Source: Shewanella putrefaciens (lineage in GTDB: Bacteria; Pseudomonadota; Gammaproteobacteria; Enterobacterales; Shewanellaceae). Taken from it: DNA of 64,000 nt. Location of the stretch: the NCBI RefSeq assembly GCF_016406325.1, contig NZ_CP066370.1, forward strand, positions 496,001 to 560,000, in the 5' to 3' direction. The position numbers and the translations under genes are program-made. The notes under the pieces were generated by a model. That model saw only the letters and a program-made list of their open reading frames with translations. It was not told where the DNA came from and did no database searches. Positions 55,956 through 64,000 of the stretch are shown here, in pieces; within the stretch, counting starts at the first letter, position 1; every line of letters begins with the position of its first letter.

Positions 55956-58832
55956 TTACGCCTTGGCTTTTTTAGCCTTTGCCAGTTCAACATCCCGTTT
56001 TAACAGTGGCTTTAAGAAGCGTGCCGTATGGGAGGTTGGATGTTCGGCGACGTCTTCTGGCGTGCCTGTGGCTAAGATCATGCCGCCACCACCGCCGCCT
56101 TCTGGCCCTAAGTCGATAATCCAGTCTGCGGTTTTGATTACATCCAGATTATGCTCAATCACCACTATGGTATTGCCGTGGGATTTAAGGCGATGCAGTA
56201 CATCGAGCAGTAGTTGGATATCGGCAAAGTGTAAGCCTGTGGTCGGTTCGTCCAAGATATACAAGGTTTTACCTGTGTCACGTTTGGACAGCTCCTTGGC
56301 GAGTTTCACCCTTTGGGCTTCACCGCCCGAAAGCGTGGTCGCGCTCTGGCCGAGGCGCACATAGGACAAACCCACATCCATCAAGGTTTGCAGTTTACGG
56401 GCAATGGCAGGTACGGCATCGAAGAACTGACGCGCATCTTCCACTGTCATCTGCAGTACTTCGTGAATATTCTTGCCTTTATAGCGTACTTCTAAGGTTT
56501 CGCGGTTATAGCGCTTACCTTTACAGGAATCGCAGGGCACATACACATCGGGTAGGAAGTGCATTTCGACCTTGATCAAGCCGTCGCCTTGGCAAGCCTC
56601 ACAGCGTCCACCTTTGACGTTAAAGGAGAAACGGCCGACTTGATAACCTCGAGTACGTGACTCTTGGGTGCCGGCAAAAATCTCGCGGATCGGGGTGAAG
56701 ATGCCCGTATAAGTGGCAGGATTCGAGCGCGGCGTGCGGCCAATCGGGCTTTGGTCGATATCGACCACTTTGTCGCACAGTTCCATCCCTTCGATGCGAT
56801 CATAGGGTGACGGCTCATCCACAGTCGCTCCGTTGAGCATCCTATGGGCGATTTTGAAGAAGGTATCGTTGATTAAGGTCGACTTACCTGATCCTGACAC
56901 ACCTGTCACACAAGTGAATAATCCCACAGGAATGGTTAAATCGACATTGCGCAGGTTGTTACCGCGAGCGCCAAATAATTGGATGACTTGGTTTTTGTCA
57001 AACGGAATGCGCGGCGTATCGATATGAATGCTGCGCTTACCGGAAATATATTGACCAGTGACAGATGCTTCACAGGCGATGATCTTCTCAATCGGACCGT
57101 CGCAAATAACTTCGCCGCCGTGCACTCCTGCGCCTGGACCGATATCGATCACATGATCCGCCATACGGATCGCATCTTCGTCATGCTCAACCACAATCAC
57201 AGTGTTACCCAAATCCCGCAGATGGATCAGGGTTTGCAACAGGCGTTCGTTATCCCTTTGATGCAGACCAATTGAGGGTTCGTCGAGCACATACATCACG
57301 CCGACGAGCCCTGCACCGATTTGGCTGGCGAGTCGAATACGCTGGGCTTCACCGCCGGAAAGGGTTTCAGCCGAACGTGACAGGCTCAAATAATTGAGAC
57401 CTACGTTGACAAGAAAGCCTAAGCGATCGCGAATTTCCTTCAAAATTTTCTCAGCGATCTGCGCCTTCTGACCGCTAAATTCGACTTTCTCGAAGTAGTC
57501 CAAGGCTTCACCAATTGACCAAGTGGTGAGTTTGGGTAGGTTGAGATCGCCAATAAACACATGACGGGCCTCTTCGCGTAGACGTGAGCCACCACAGCTT
57601 TGACAGGCTTGGGTATTGATAAACTTGGCTAATTCATCACGTACTGAGTTACTTTCGGTTTCGCGATAGCGCCTGTCCATATTGTTTAGAATGCCTTCGA
57701 AGGGGTGATTACGCACCACTACATCGCCACGGTCATTAATGTATTTAAAGGCAATGCTTTCTTTGCCTGAACCATAGAGTACGATTTTGCGGACTTTTTC
57801 ACTCAGTTGTTCGAAGGGGGCTTCAACATCGAACTTATAATGCTCGGCAAGTGAACTGAGCATTTGGAAATAATAGAAGTTGCGTCTATCCCAGCCTCGA
57901 ATCGCACCGCCCGCCAGTGAAAGCTCGGTATTAGTGATCACGCGCTCTGGGTCGAAAAATTGCTGCACGCCTAAACCGTCACAGGTTGGGCACGCCCCCG
58001 CAGGATTATTAAAGGAGAAAATCCGTGGCTCTAATTCTGCCATCGAATAACCGCAATGCGGGCAGGCAAAGTTAGCGGAAAAGATGAGCTCGTCACTCTT
58101 GGTCTTACCGTCACCTTCATTCATGCTGGCAACGATGGCAATGCCGCCGGAGAGTTCTAGTGCAGTTTCAAAGGACTCAGCTAAGCGTTGCTGGATATCG
58201 TCGCGTACTTTAAAACGGTCAACGACCACTTCAATGGTGTGTTTTACGTGTAAATCCAGTGTTGGTGGATCGGTTAAATCGCATACTTCACCGTCGATAC
58301 GGGCACGGATATATCCCTGAGCGGCTAAGCCTTCCAGCAGTTTAACGTGTTCACCCTTACGGGCGTTGACCACAGGGGCTAATAGCATTAAGCGGCTATC
58401 TTGGGGCATTTCCAATACTTTATCGACCATCTGACTGACGGTTTGCGCTGCCAAAGGTTGATTATGCGTTGGACAGCGTGGCTCGCCTACACGAGCAAAT
58501 AGTAGACGTAGGTAATCGTAAATCTCGGTAATGGTCCCCACCGTAGAGCGCGGGTTATGGGATGTCGATTTTTGCTCGATAGAGATGGCTGGGCTTAAAC
58601 CTTCAATATGGTCTACATCGGGTTTTTCCATCAAACTTAAGAACTGACGAGCGTAGGCTGATAGGGACTCAACGTAACGTCGTTGGCCTTCGGCATATAA
58701 AGTATCAAATGCAAGGGAGGATTTGCCGGACCCAGATAAACCTGTGATGACAATCAGTTTATCCCTTGGGATAGTCAGGTTGATATTTTTGAGATTGTGG
58801 GTGCGGGCGCCGCGTATTTCAATCTTATCCAT
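55956..58832 (-). CDS. uvrA: Excinuclease ABC subunit A
   Basis: A 958-residue UvrA, the damage-recognition ATPase of nucleotide excision repair. Two ABC-type ATPase halves are present: Walker [12 protein letters not shown] near residue 30 and [11 protein letters not shown] near 660, with LSGGEAQR signature sequences in both halves. Zinc-finger pairs CPHCGYSM...CPTCDG and CEACQGDG...CDSCKGKR are present. It is divergent from the MFS gene; no LexA-type CTGT-N8-ACAG box was found in the gap by eye. Confidence 0.97.
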   Translation of the reverse strand: MDKIEIRGARTHNLKNINLTIPRDKLIVITGLSGSGKSSLAFDTLYAEGQRRYVESLSAYARQFLSLMEKPDVDHIEGLSPAISIEQKSTSHNPRSTVGTITEIYDYLRLLFARVGEPRCPTHNQPLAAQTVSQMVDKVLEMPQDSRLMLLAPVVNARKGEHVKLLEGLAAQGYIRARIDGEVCDLTDPPTLDLHVKHTIEVVVDRFKVRDDIQQRLAESFETALELSGGIAIVASMNEGDGKTKSDELIFSANFACPHCGYSMAELEPRIFSFNNPAGACPTCDGLGVQQFFDPERVITNTELSLAGGAIRGWDRRNFYYFQMLSSLAEHYKFDVEAPFEQLSEKVRKIVLYGSGKESIAFKYINDRGDVVVRNHPFEGILNNMDRRYRETESNSVRDELAKFINTQACQSCGGSRLREEARHVFIGDLNLPKLTTWSIGEALDYFEKVEFSGQKAQIAEKILKEIRDRLGFLVNVGLNYLSLSRSAETLSGGEAQRIRLASQIGAGLVGVMYVLDEPSIGLHQRDNERLLQTLIHLRDLGNTVIVVEHDEDAIRMADHVIDIGPGAGVHGGEVICDGPIEKIIACEASVTGQYISGKRSIHIDTPRIPFDKNQVIQLFGARGNNLRNVDLTIPVGLFTCVTGVSGSGKSTLINDTFFKIAHRMLNGATVDEPSPYDRIEGMELCDKVVDIDQSPIGRTPRSNPATYTGIFTPIREIFAGTQESRTRGYQVGRFSFNVKGGRCEACQGDGLIKVEMHFLPDVYVPCDSCKGKRYNRETLEVRYKGKNIHEVLQMTVEDARQFFDAVPAIARKLQTLMDVGLSYVRLGQSATTLSGGEAQRVKLAKELSKRDTGKTLYILDEPTTGLHFADIQLLLDVLHRLKSHGNTIVVIEHNLDVIKTADWIIDLGPEGGGGGGMILATGTPEDVAEHPTSHTARFLKPLLKRDVELAKAKKAKA

Positions 58833-59231
58833 CTATCACTCAAGTCATATGCGTTTAAAAAAAATGAGCATAAGTATCGCACAGTTCTGCCGCTGAGTTT
58901 AGTTGATTCTGTGATCTAAACCTATTCCATACCTTGTCGCTTTTAAGCCTTTATAGAGGAGTGTTGTACTTCCTTTGGGATATAAGTCTATGAGGATTAA
59001 CTAAGATTAATGCGATATGTTATATGGCCTTCATTATATTCGTGACCGCTTGGTTAGCATATTGTAATGGTAGTGTAATGGCGTTATTGACCTATGAAGG
59101 TGGAATGCTCGTTTTTCAAGGACAAATAGGGCGTGCAAACACTGTGGACTAGGCCACGATTTCCTTTTGAGCAAACCCTTTTGGGTGTGATAACATGCGC
59201 CCCCTAAAAGACTTCATATTAGGGCATAATC
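58833..59231. other. Divergent promoter region uvrA - MFS gene
   Basis: About 400 bases between divergent genes. No structured RNA or repeat was recognised. Confidence 0.4.
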
Positions 59232-60599
59232 ATGGGTAACAACGGGCTTTCAGGTACTGAGAAAAAAGTCGCGTTTTCTTTAGCCAGTGTATTTGGTTTA
59301 CGCATGATGGGCTTATTTATGATCATGCCCGTCTTTGCGCTTTATGGTCAGCACCTCGAAGGTTTTTCGCCTCTGTGGGTGGGTATTGCTATCGGCGCCT
59401 ATGGTCTGACTCAAGCCGTGCTGCAAATCCCTATGGGGATTTTATCTGACAAGTATGGTCGCAAGCCGATTATTCTTGGTGGCTTAGTGTTGTTTGCTGT
59501 CGGTAGTGTTATCGCAGCTAATGCAGATACAATTTATGGCGTTGTGTTTGGCCGAGCAGTGCAGGGGATGGGCGCGATTGCCGCTGCAGTGCTGGCGCTT
59601 GCCGCGGATTTAACCCGCGACGAGCAGCGCACTAAGGTGATGGCGATTATCGGCATGTGCATCGGGCTATCCTTTGCCCTGTCTTTGCTAATGGGGCCGA
59701 TAGTCGCGCAGCATCTTGGGTTGACTGGATTATTTTGGTTAACGGCTGTATTGGCGATTGTGGGTATGCTGTTGATCCAATTTTTAGTGCCTAATCCCAT
59801 CACTCAGGCACCCAAGGGAGATACTTTAGCGACGCCCGCTAAGCTCAAACGTATGTTCCTTGAGCCGCAATTATTTAGGCTTAACGCTGGGATTTTTATC
59901 CTGCATTTAGTGCTTACCGCTGTATTTGTGGCCTTACCGCTAGATCTGGTTGATGCGGGGCTGGTTAAAGAAAAACATTGGATGCTGTATTTTCCCGCTT
60001 TCGTGGGCGCATTTATTTTAATGGTGCCGTTAATCATCATTGGGGTTAAGCGTAAGAATACTAAAGCCATGTTCCAAATTGCGCTGGTGATCATGATATG
60101 TTCATTGGCTGGTATGGCAGTATTTGCCAGTAATCTATGGGCTTTGAGTGTGGCGGTATTATTATTTTTTACTGGTTTTAACTATCTCGAGGCATCATTA
60201 CCGAGCTTAATTGCTAAATTCTGTCCCGTAGGGGAGAAAGGTTCTGCCATGGGGGTATATTCCACAAGCCAATTCTTAGGGGCATTTTGTGGTGGTATGC
60301 TCGGTGGCGGTGCTTTTCAGCTCGTGGGCGCCGTCGGGGTCTTTATTGTTGCTGTGATCTTAATGTCTATATGGTTATTCCTGACATTAGGTATGCAAAA
60401 TCCTGTGCTGTTAAAGAGTTACACCTTAGAAGCCGAAGTAAAAGATAAGGCACAAGCGCGCGATATGGCAACCCAGTTATCGCAATTAATGGGTGTTGTT
60501 GAAGCCATAGTTGTACTGGACGAGAAGGTGGCTTACCTCAAGGTAGACGAGCATTTCGATTTAAGAGAAGCCCGAGCTGTGTTAGGCTCTGCTCAATAA
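59232..60599 (+). CDS. yajR: MFS transporter, YajR-like
   Basis: A 455-residue major-facilitator protein with twelve transmembrane helices; motif A is GILSDKYGRKPII between helices 2 and 3. After the last helix, residues ~395-455 (AEVKDKAQARDMATQLSQLMGVVEAIVVLDEKVAYLKVDEHFDL) form a cytoplasmic ferredoxin-like extension, as in the YAM domain of YajR. The transported substrate is unknown, probably a drug or metabolite efflux pump. It is divergent from uvrA. Confidence 0.88.
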   Translation: MGNNGLSGTEKKVAFSLASVFGLRMMGLFMIMPVFALYGQHLEGFSPLWVGIAIGAYGLTQAVLQIPMGILSDKYGRKPIILGGLVLFAVGSVIAANADTIYGVVFGRAVQGMGAIAAAVLALAADLTRDEQRTKVMAIIGMCIGLSFALSLLMGPIVAQHLGLTGLFWLTAVLAIVGMLLIQFLVPNPITQAPKGDTLATPAKLKRMFLEPQLFRLNAGIFILHLVLTAVFVALPLDLVDAGLVKEKHWMLYFPAFVGAFILMVPLIIIGVKRKNTKAMFQIALVIMICSLAGMAVFASNLWALSVAVLLFFTGFNYLEASLPSLIAKFCPVGEKGSAMGVYSTSQFLGAFCGGMLGGGAFQLVGAVGVFIVAVILMSIWLFLTLGMQNPVLLKSYTLEAEVKDKAQARDMATQLSQLMGVVEAIVVLDEKVAYLKVDEHFDLREARAVLGSAQ

Positions 60600-60706
60600 T
60601 ATGTGTGATAGCCAAAGTATTTTGGGACCTAGATTTTCCCTTATGGCAACACTGATAAACAACATACTGAATTAATAGATTATTTAAAGAATCGCAGGAG
60701 ATTTCA

Positions 60707-61417
60707 ATGGCCAGTCGTGGTGTTAACAAGGTAATTTTGGTTGGCAATTTGGGACAAGATCCAGAAGTGCGTTATATGCCAAACGGTAATGCAGTCGCAA
60801 ACATTACAGTAGCGACTAGCGAATCGTGGAAAGACCAACAGGGTCAACAGCAAGAGCGCACCGAATGGCACCGTGTGGTTCTGTTCGGCAAATTAGCTGA
60901 AATTACAGGTGAATATTTACGTAAAGGTTCACAGGTTTATCTTGAAGGTAAACTGCAAACTCGTAAGTGGAAAGACCAAAGCGGTCAAGATCGCTACAGC
61001 ACTGAAGTGGTTATCGATCAAAGCGGTAGCATGCAAATGCTAGGTAGCCGTGGTCAAGGTGGTCAAGCACAAGGTGCGCCAATGGGCGGCGGTATGCCAC
61101 AAAATGCAGGCTATCAGTCAGCGCCTCAGCAAGCCGCTCCTGCACAAAATCAGTATGCGCCAGCGCCTCAAGCTGCACCTGCTTACCAAGCCCCTGCGCA
61201 GCAACAATATGCTCCGCCAGCACCTGCTCAGCAGCAAGGTTATGGTCAGCCACAGGCTCAACAATCACAACAAGGTGGTTATGCGCCTAAGCCACAAGCC
61301 GCTCCTGCGCCAGCTTATCAAGCGCTTGCAGCACCGGCACAGCGTCCTGCGCCACAACCACAACAGAATTTTACGCCAGATTTGGATGATGGCTGGGATG
61401 ACGATATTCCGTTCTAG
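60707..61417 (+). CDS. ssb: Single-stranded DNA-binding protein
   Basis: A 236-residue SSB. An OB-fold of about 110 residues starts [28 protein letters not shown] long Gln/Pro/Ala-rich disordered linker follows, then the acidic partner-binding tip [10 protein letters not shown]. The linker is longer than in E. coli SSB (178 residues). It covers single-stranded DNA in replication and repair and recruits partners through the tip. Neighbouring uvrA divergence is the classical order, here with an MFS gene between. Confidence 0.97.
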   Translation: MASRGVNKVILVGNLGQDPEVRYMPNGNAVANITVATSESWKDQQGQQQERTEWHRVVLFGKLAEITGEYLRKGSQVYLEGKLQTRKWKDQSGQDRYSTEVVIDQSGSMQMLGSRGQGGQAQGAPMGGGMPQNAGYQSAPQQAAPAQNQYAPAPQAAPAYQAPAQQQYAPPAPAQQQGYGQPQAQQSQQGGYAPKPQAAPAPAYQALAAPAQRPAPQPQQNFTPDLDDGWDDDIPF

Positions 61418-61473
61418 AGCGGTACTGATTGAAGCGATAAGAATAAATTCTTTTAATCGCTAATATTAAAACT

Positions 61474-61498
61474 AACCCAGCTAATAGCTGGGTTATTC
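61474..61498 (+). terminator. Terminator after ssb
   Basis: Perfect 9-bp stem AACCCAGCT / AGCTGGGTT with a 3-base loop and a modest T-rich tail. Confidence 0.75.
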
Positions 61499-61535
61499 TT
61501 TAATTGCCTTTTAAAATTAACCTATTGGTATTTTA

Positions 61536-62114
61536 ATGCTGTTAATGATCGATAATTACGACTCTTTTACCTTTAACTTAGTGCAGTATTTTCAGCAACT
61601 AGGGCAAAAGATTGTGGTAAAACGTAATGATGAAATTAGCTTAGATGAGATTGAAGCCCTTGCACCCTCTCATCTGGTGATCTCCCCTGGCCCATGCTCT
61701 CCAAATGAAGCGGGAATTTCCCTCGCGGCGATTAAGCATTTTTCGACACACTTACCTATTTTAGGTGTGTGTTTAGGCCATCAAGCTATGGCTCAGGTTT
61801 TTGGGGCGAATGTCGTTCGTGCCGAGCGAGTGATGCATGGCAAAGTAAGTGAAATTGAGCACAGTGGTGAGCGATTATTTACAGGGCTAAATCACCCTTT
61901 GACGGTGACAAGATATCATTCATTACTTGTGGACGCCGTGCCAGAGGGGTTTGTGCTCGACGCTTGGTTTGATGATCCTATCTATGGACGTGAGATTATG
62001 GCAATGAGTCATCAACATTTACCGCTTTATGGGGTGCAATTCCACCCGGAATCAATTTTAACTGAGCAAGGACTTGATCTTTTAGCAAACTTTTTATCTT
62101 TATCCCCAAGTTAA
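61536..62114 (+). CDS. pabA: Aminodeoxychorismate synthase glutamine amidotransferase (PabA)
   Basis: A 192-residue class I glutamine amidotransferase with nucleophile Cys in LGVCLGHQ, and His-Glu in GVQFHPES. The first residues [19 protein letters not shown] are typical of the PabA/TrpG subunit. It gives ammonia to PabB to make 4-amino-4-deoxychorismate for folate. Lone position without trp genes favours PabA over TrpG. Confidence 0.93.
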   Translation: MLLMIDNYDSFTFNLVQYFQQLGQKIVVKRNDEISLDEIEALAPSHLVISPGPCSPNEAGISLAAIKHFSTHLPILGVCLGHQAMAQVFGANVVRAERVMHGKVSEIEHSGERLFTGLNHPLTVTRYHSLLVDAVPEGFVLDAWFDDPIYGREIMAMSHQHLPLYGVQFHPESILTEQGLDLLANFLSLSPS

Positions 62115-62280
62115 AGTCGTTTTTATTCACTCTTTTATCATTCTCTGTTACAAGATTTATCCCTCCTTTTGCGTCAATTTAGTCGCTAAATATGATATAA
62201 GTGCCGCAAAACTACGCTAAACAGACAAGATAGACAGATCATACTTTGGCTGTTGCGATAACAATAAAAAGGAAGGATAA

Positions 62281-64000
62281 ATGAAAAGCGTAATCCGAAG
62301 TTTGGGATTTAGTGCACTTACCGTTGCGGTGTTAGCGGGTTGTGCCGCAACATCGACAGAAACGTCAATCCCTACATCATTGCCGCAGGTGTTCCAAGTC
62401 CCATTGGCGCAACCTCCGCAGGTTTCAGAGGCCCTTACGCTTAATCAAATTATGGCGAATCCCGATTGGATGGGGATTTTCGCTAAAGAAGCTTATTGGA
62501 GTGATGATAGTCAAAGTGTATTTTTTGCCCGTCAAGCCAGTGGTGCACCTTTGCGGAGTTATTATCAGCAAGGTATTGATGATAGTAGTGCGCTTGAGTT
62601 AGCTATCGATAAGCTGCATACCGCTGATCAGCAATTTGGGGTCATAGATCCCACGCAGTCTTATAAAGCCTACCTCTATCAAGGCAATATTTTTGTTAAG
62701 CAGTTAAGTACAGGGAAGATCACCCAATTGACTCGCCAACGCACTGCGATTGATGGTGTACGTTATTTGAATAATGGCGACATTGCATACTGGCAGGGGG
62801 ATAATGTTTTCCAAATTCATCAAGAGACAGGGTTAATTGAGCAGCTTGCCGAAATCAAAATGGCAAAAGCGCCAGAAGGGGTAAAAGAGCCTAATACTTA
62901 TTTGGCTAAACAGCAGTACAGATTAATTCAATATGTGGCACTGCAACAGGAAAACGCCAAAGCTAAGGCGAAGTTCAATGATGATTTGCAGAAAAACGAT
63001 CCGACGCTTGCGGCCAGTACTTGGTATTTAGGCGATAGTGAGGTGGTTTCTGAGCTTAGCCTGTCTCCTGATGGCCGTTATATTTTAGTGGCGTTAACCG
63101 ATAAAAATTATAACGGCCGTAATGAGCATGACATCATGCCTAATTATCTTGGTGCCAAAGGATATATCGATCCTGTGCCTGTGCGCGCTCGTGTAGCTGA
63201 AGATGCTCCACCTGGGCAACGCTTTGTATTACTTGACCTAACCCTGCACAAACAAATCAATATCACCATTGAAGGCCTAACAGGATTCGATGAGGATGTA
63301 CTGGCAAAGGTTAAAACTGAGAATGCCAAGGCTAAAGGCGAAACTTATCAAAGCACTTTCGCACCACGTAAAATTCAGTTAATGCAGGATTGGGGTTGGA
63401 CACAAAGTGCGATTCAGTGGCATGAGTCCGGCGCTAAAGTCGCCCTCATGTTGGAAGCCACAGATAATAAAGATCGCTGGATAGCCAGTGTTGACCTCTC
63501 AAAGGGGAAGTTTATTACTGAACATCGCCTCCATGATGATGCTTGGGTGAACTATGACTATAACCAGTTCGGTTGGGTGCCAGGGACAGATACGCTTTAC
63601 TATCTGTCGGAAGAAACAGGTTATTCGCAACTTTACATTAAATCATTAGGCGAAAAGCCACGTGCGTTAACCCAAGGTAAGTTTGTGGTAAGTGATATCA
63701 CGCTATCACCGGATGCAAGTTTTATTTATTACAAAGCAAATCAAAATCATCCAGGTATTTATAATGTTCACCGCGTAAATATATCCACGGGTAAAAATGA
63801 GCAATTAACTCAGTGGGATGGTAATTTAGATTACAGCTTAAGCCCTGATGGAACTAAGCTGTTGCTCAATGCCTCACGCCGTACACAACCGAATGAGCTC
63901 TATATTCAATCTATTGGCGGCGAGTTAAAGCAACTAACTTCTTATACGAGTGATGCCTTTAAAAACTACCCATGGCAAGCGCCTGAAGTGGTGGCGGTGC
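62281..64000 (+). CDS. Lipoprotein S9-family dipeptidyl peptidase, N-terminal part (cut by window edge)
   Basis: The open frame continues to the right edge without a stop (573 residues seen). It starts MKSVIRSLGFSALTVAVLAGC, a lipoprotein signal with the lipobox LAGC. The visible portion is an eight-bladed beta-propeller of the DPP IV N-terminal type, with repeats such as LSPDGRYILVAL, LSPDASFIYYKA and LSPDGTKLLL. The catalytic alpha/beta-hydrolase domain with the Ser-Asp-His triad should follow outside the window. Members cut X-Pro or X-Ala dipeptides. AAGGAAGG precedes ATG 62281. Confidence 0.9.
   Translation, partial: MKSVIRSLGFSALTVAVLAGCAATSTETSIPTSLPQVFQVPLAQPPQVSEALTLNQIMANPDWMGIFAKEAYWSDDSQSVFFARQASGAPLRSYYQQGIDDSSALELAIDKLHTADQQFGVIDPTQSYKAYLYQGNIFVKQLSTGKITQLTRQRTAIDGVRYLNNGDIAYWQGDNVFQIHQETGLIEQLAEIKMAKAPEGVKEPNTYLAKQQYRLIQYVALQQENAKAKAKFNDDLQKNDPTLAASTWYLGDSEVVSELSLSPDGRYILVALTDKNYNGRNEHDIMPNYLGAKGYIDPVPVRARVAEDAPPGQRFVLLDLTLHKQINITIEGLTGFDEDVLAKVKTENAKAKGETYQSTFAPRKIQLMQDWGWTQSAIQWHESGAKVALMLEATDNKDRWIASVDLSKGKFITEHRLHDDAWVNYDYNQFGWVPGTDTLYYLSEETGYSQLYIKSLGEKPRALTQGKFVVSDITLSPDASFIYYKANQNHPGIYNVHRVNISTGKNEQLTQWDGNLDYSLSPDGTKLLLNASRRTQPNELYIQSIGGELKQLTSYTSDAFKNYPWQAPEVVAV

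Noticed and set aside
58833..59231. LexA (SOS) box for uvrA
   Set aside because: No CTGT-N8-ACAG match found by eye in the gap; a motif scan would be needed to exclude degenerate forms.

Overview
The window looks like chromosomal DNA of a Shewanella-type gammaproteobacterium. The evidence is the set of Shewanella-like proteins, several respiratory and sulfur-metabolism genes with c-type hemes and Fe-S clusters (psrABC, and a tsdBA-like cytochrome pair), a MetJ-type methionine regulon, ArfA with its in-gene terminator, and a typical gammaproteobacterial housekeeping set (uvrA, ssb, deaD, pabA, rimO, pmbA, darP). Species cannot be fixed by reading alone.

Layout. 1-5870: the start of an unidentified gene running off the left edge, an MgtC-family membrane protein, a large Ig-like lipoprotein, darP and pmbA. 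6045-9200: a copper-receptor-like TonB-dependent receptor and a family 3 solute-binding protein. 9451-15838: arfA, fumC, rimO, a SIMPL-domain protein, an EAL phosphodiesterase and a methyltransferase. 15882-19173: a siderophore receptor and a small outer-membrane beta-barrel protein.

19250-27230 is an AT-rich accessory zone. It holds a YwqK/MORN-like repeat protein with a likely late nonsense mutation and an EAL gene split by a -1 frame change at an A AAA AAG heptamer. The 3' end of that EAL gene is duplicated on the far side of a REP-associated tyrosine transposase. There is also an IS200-type remnant broken by an intact IS256-family element (8-bp target duplication), and an intact IS50/Tn5-like element that landed in the loop of the purC terminator.

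27301-46715 is core again: purC, a pentapeptide-repeat protein, psrABC (thiosulfate/polysulfide reductase), a TauE/SafE permease, the metJ | metB-metL / metF regulon with two groups of MET boxes, a chemoreceptor, a MarR - membrane-fusion - DUF2955 efflux locus with a large palindromic operator, and a diheme cytochrome pair resembling TsdB-TsdA behind a CRP-like site.

46900-48800 is a second small accessory patch. It contains a putative modification-dependent HNH nuclease with an EVE/PUA-like N-terminal half, bracketed by two copies of a ~100-bp structured repeat. A third copy lies in the other accessory zone. The three copies keep their stems through compensatory base changes. 48820-64000 is mostly housekeeping: a CWC protein, a TonB-family protein, an FAH-fold hydratase, an EamA transporter, a HAD phosphatase, deaD, uvrA, a YajR-like MFS transporter, ssb, pabA, and the beginning of a lipoprotein S9 peptidase cut by the right edge.

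The most unusual items are the covarying structured repeat family, the EVE-HNH nuclease between two of its copies, the frame-shifted and duplicated EAL gene, and the insertion that swapped purC's terminator for one carried by the insertion sequence.
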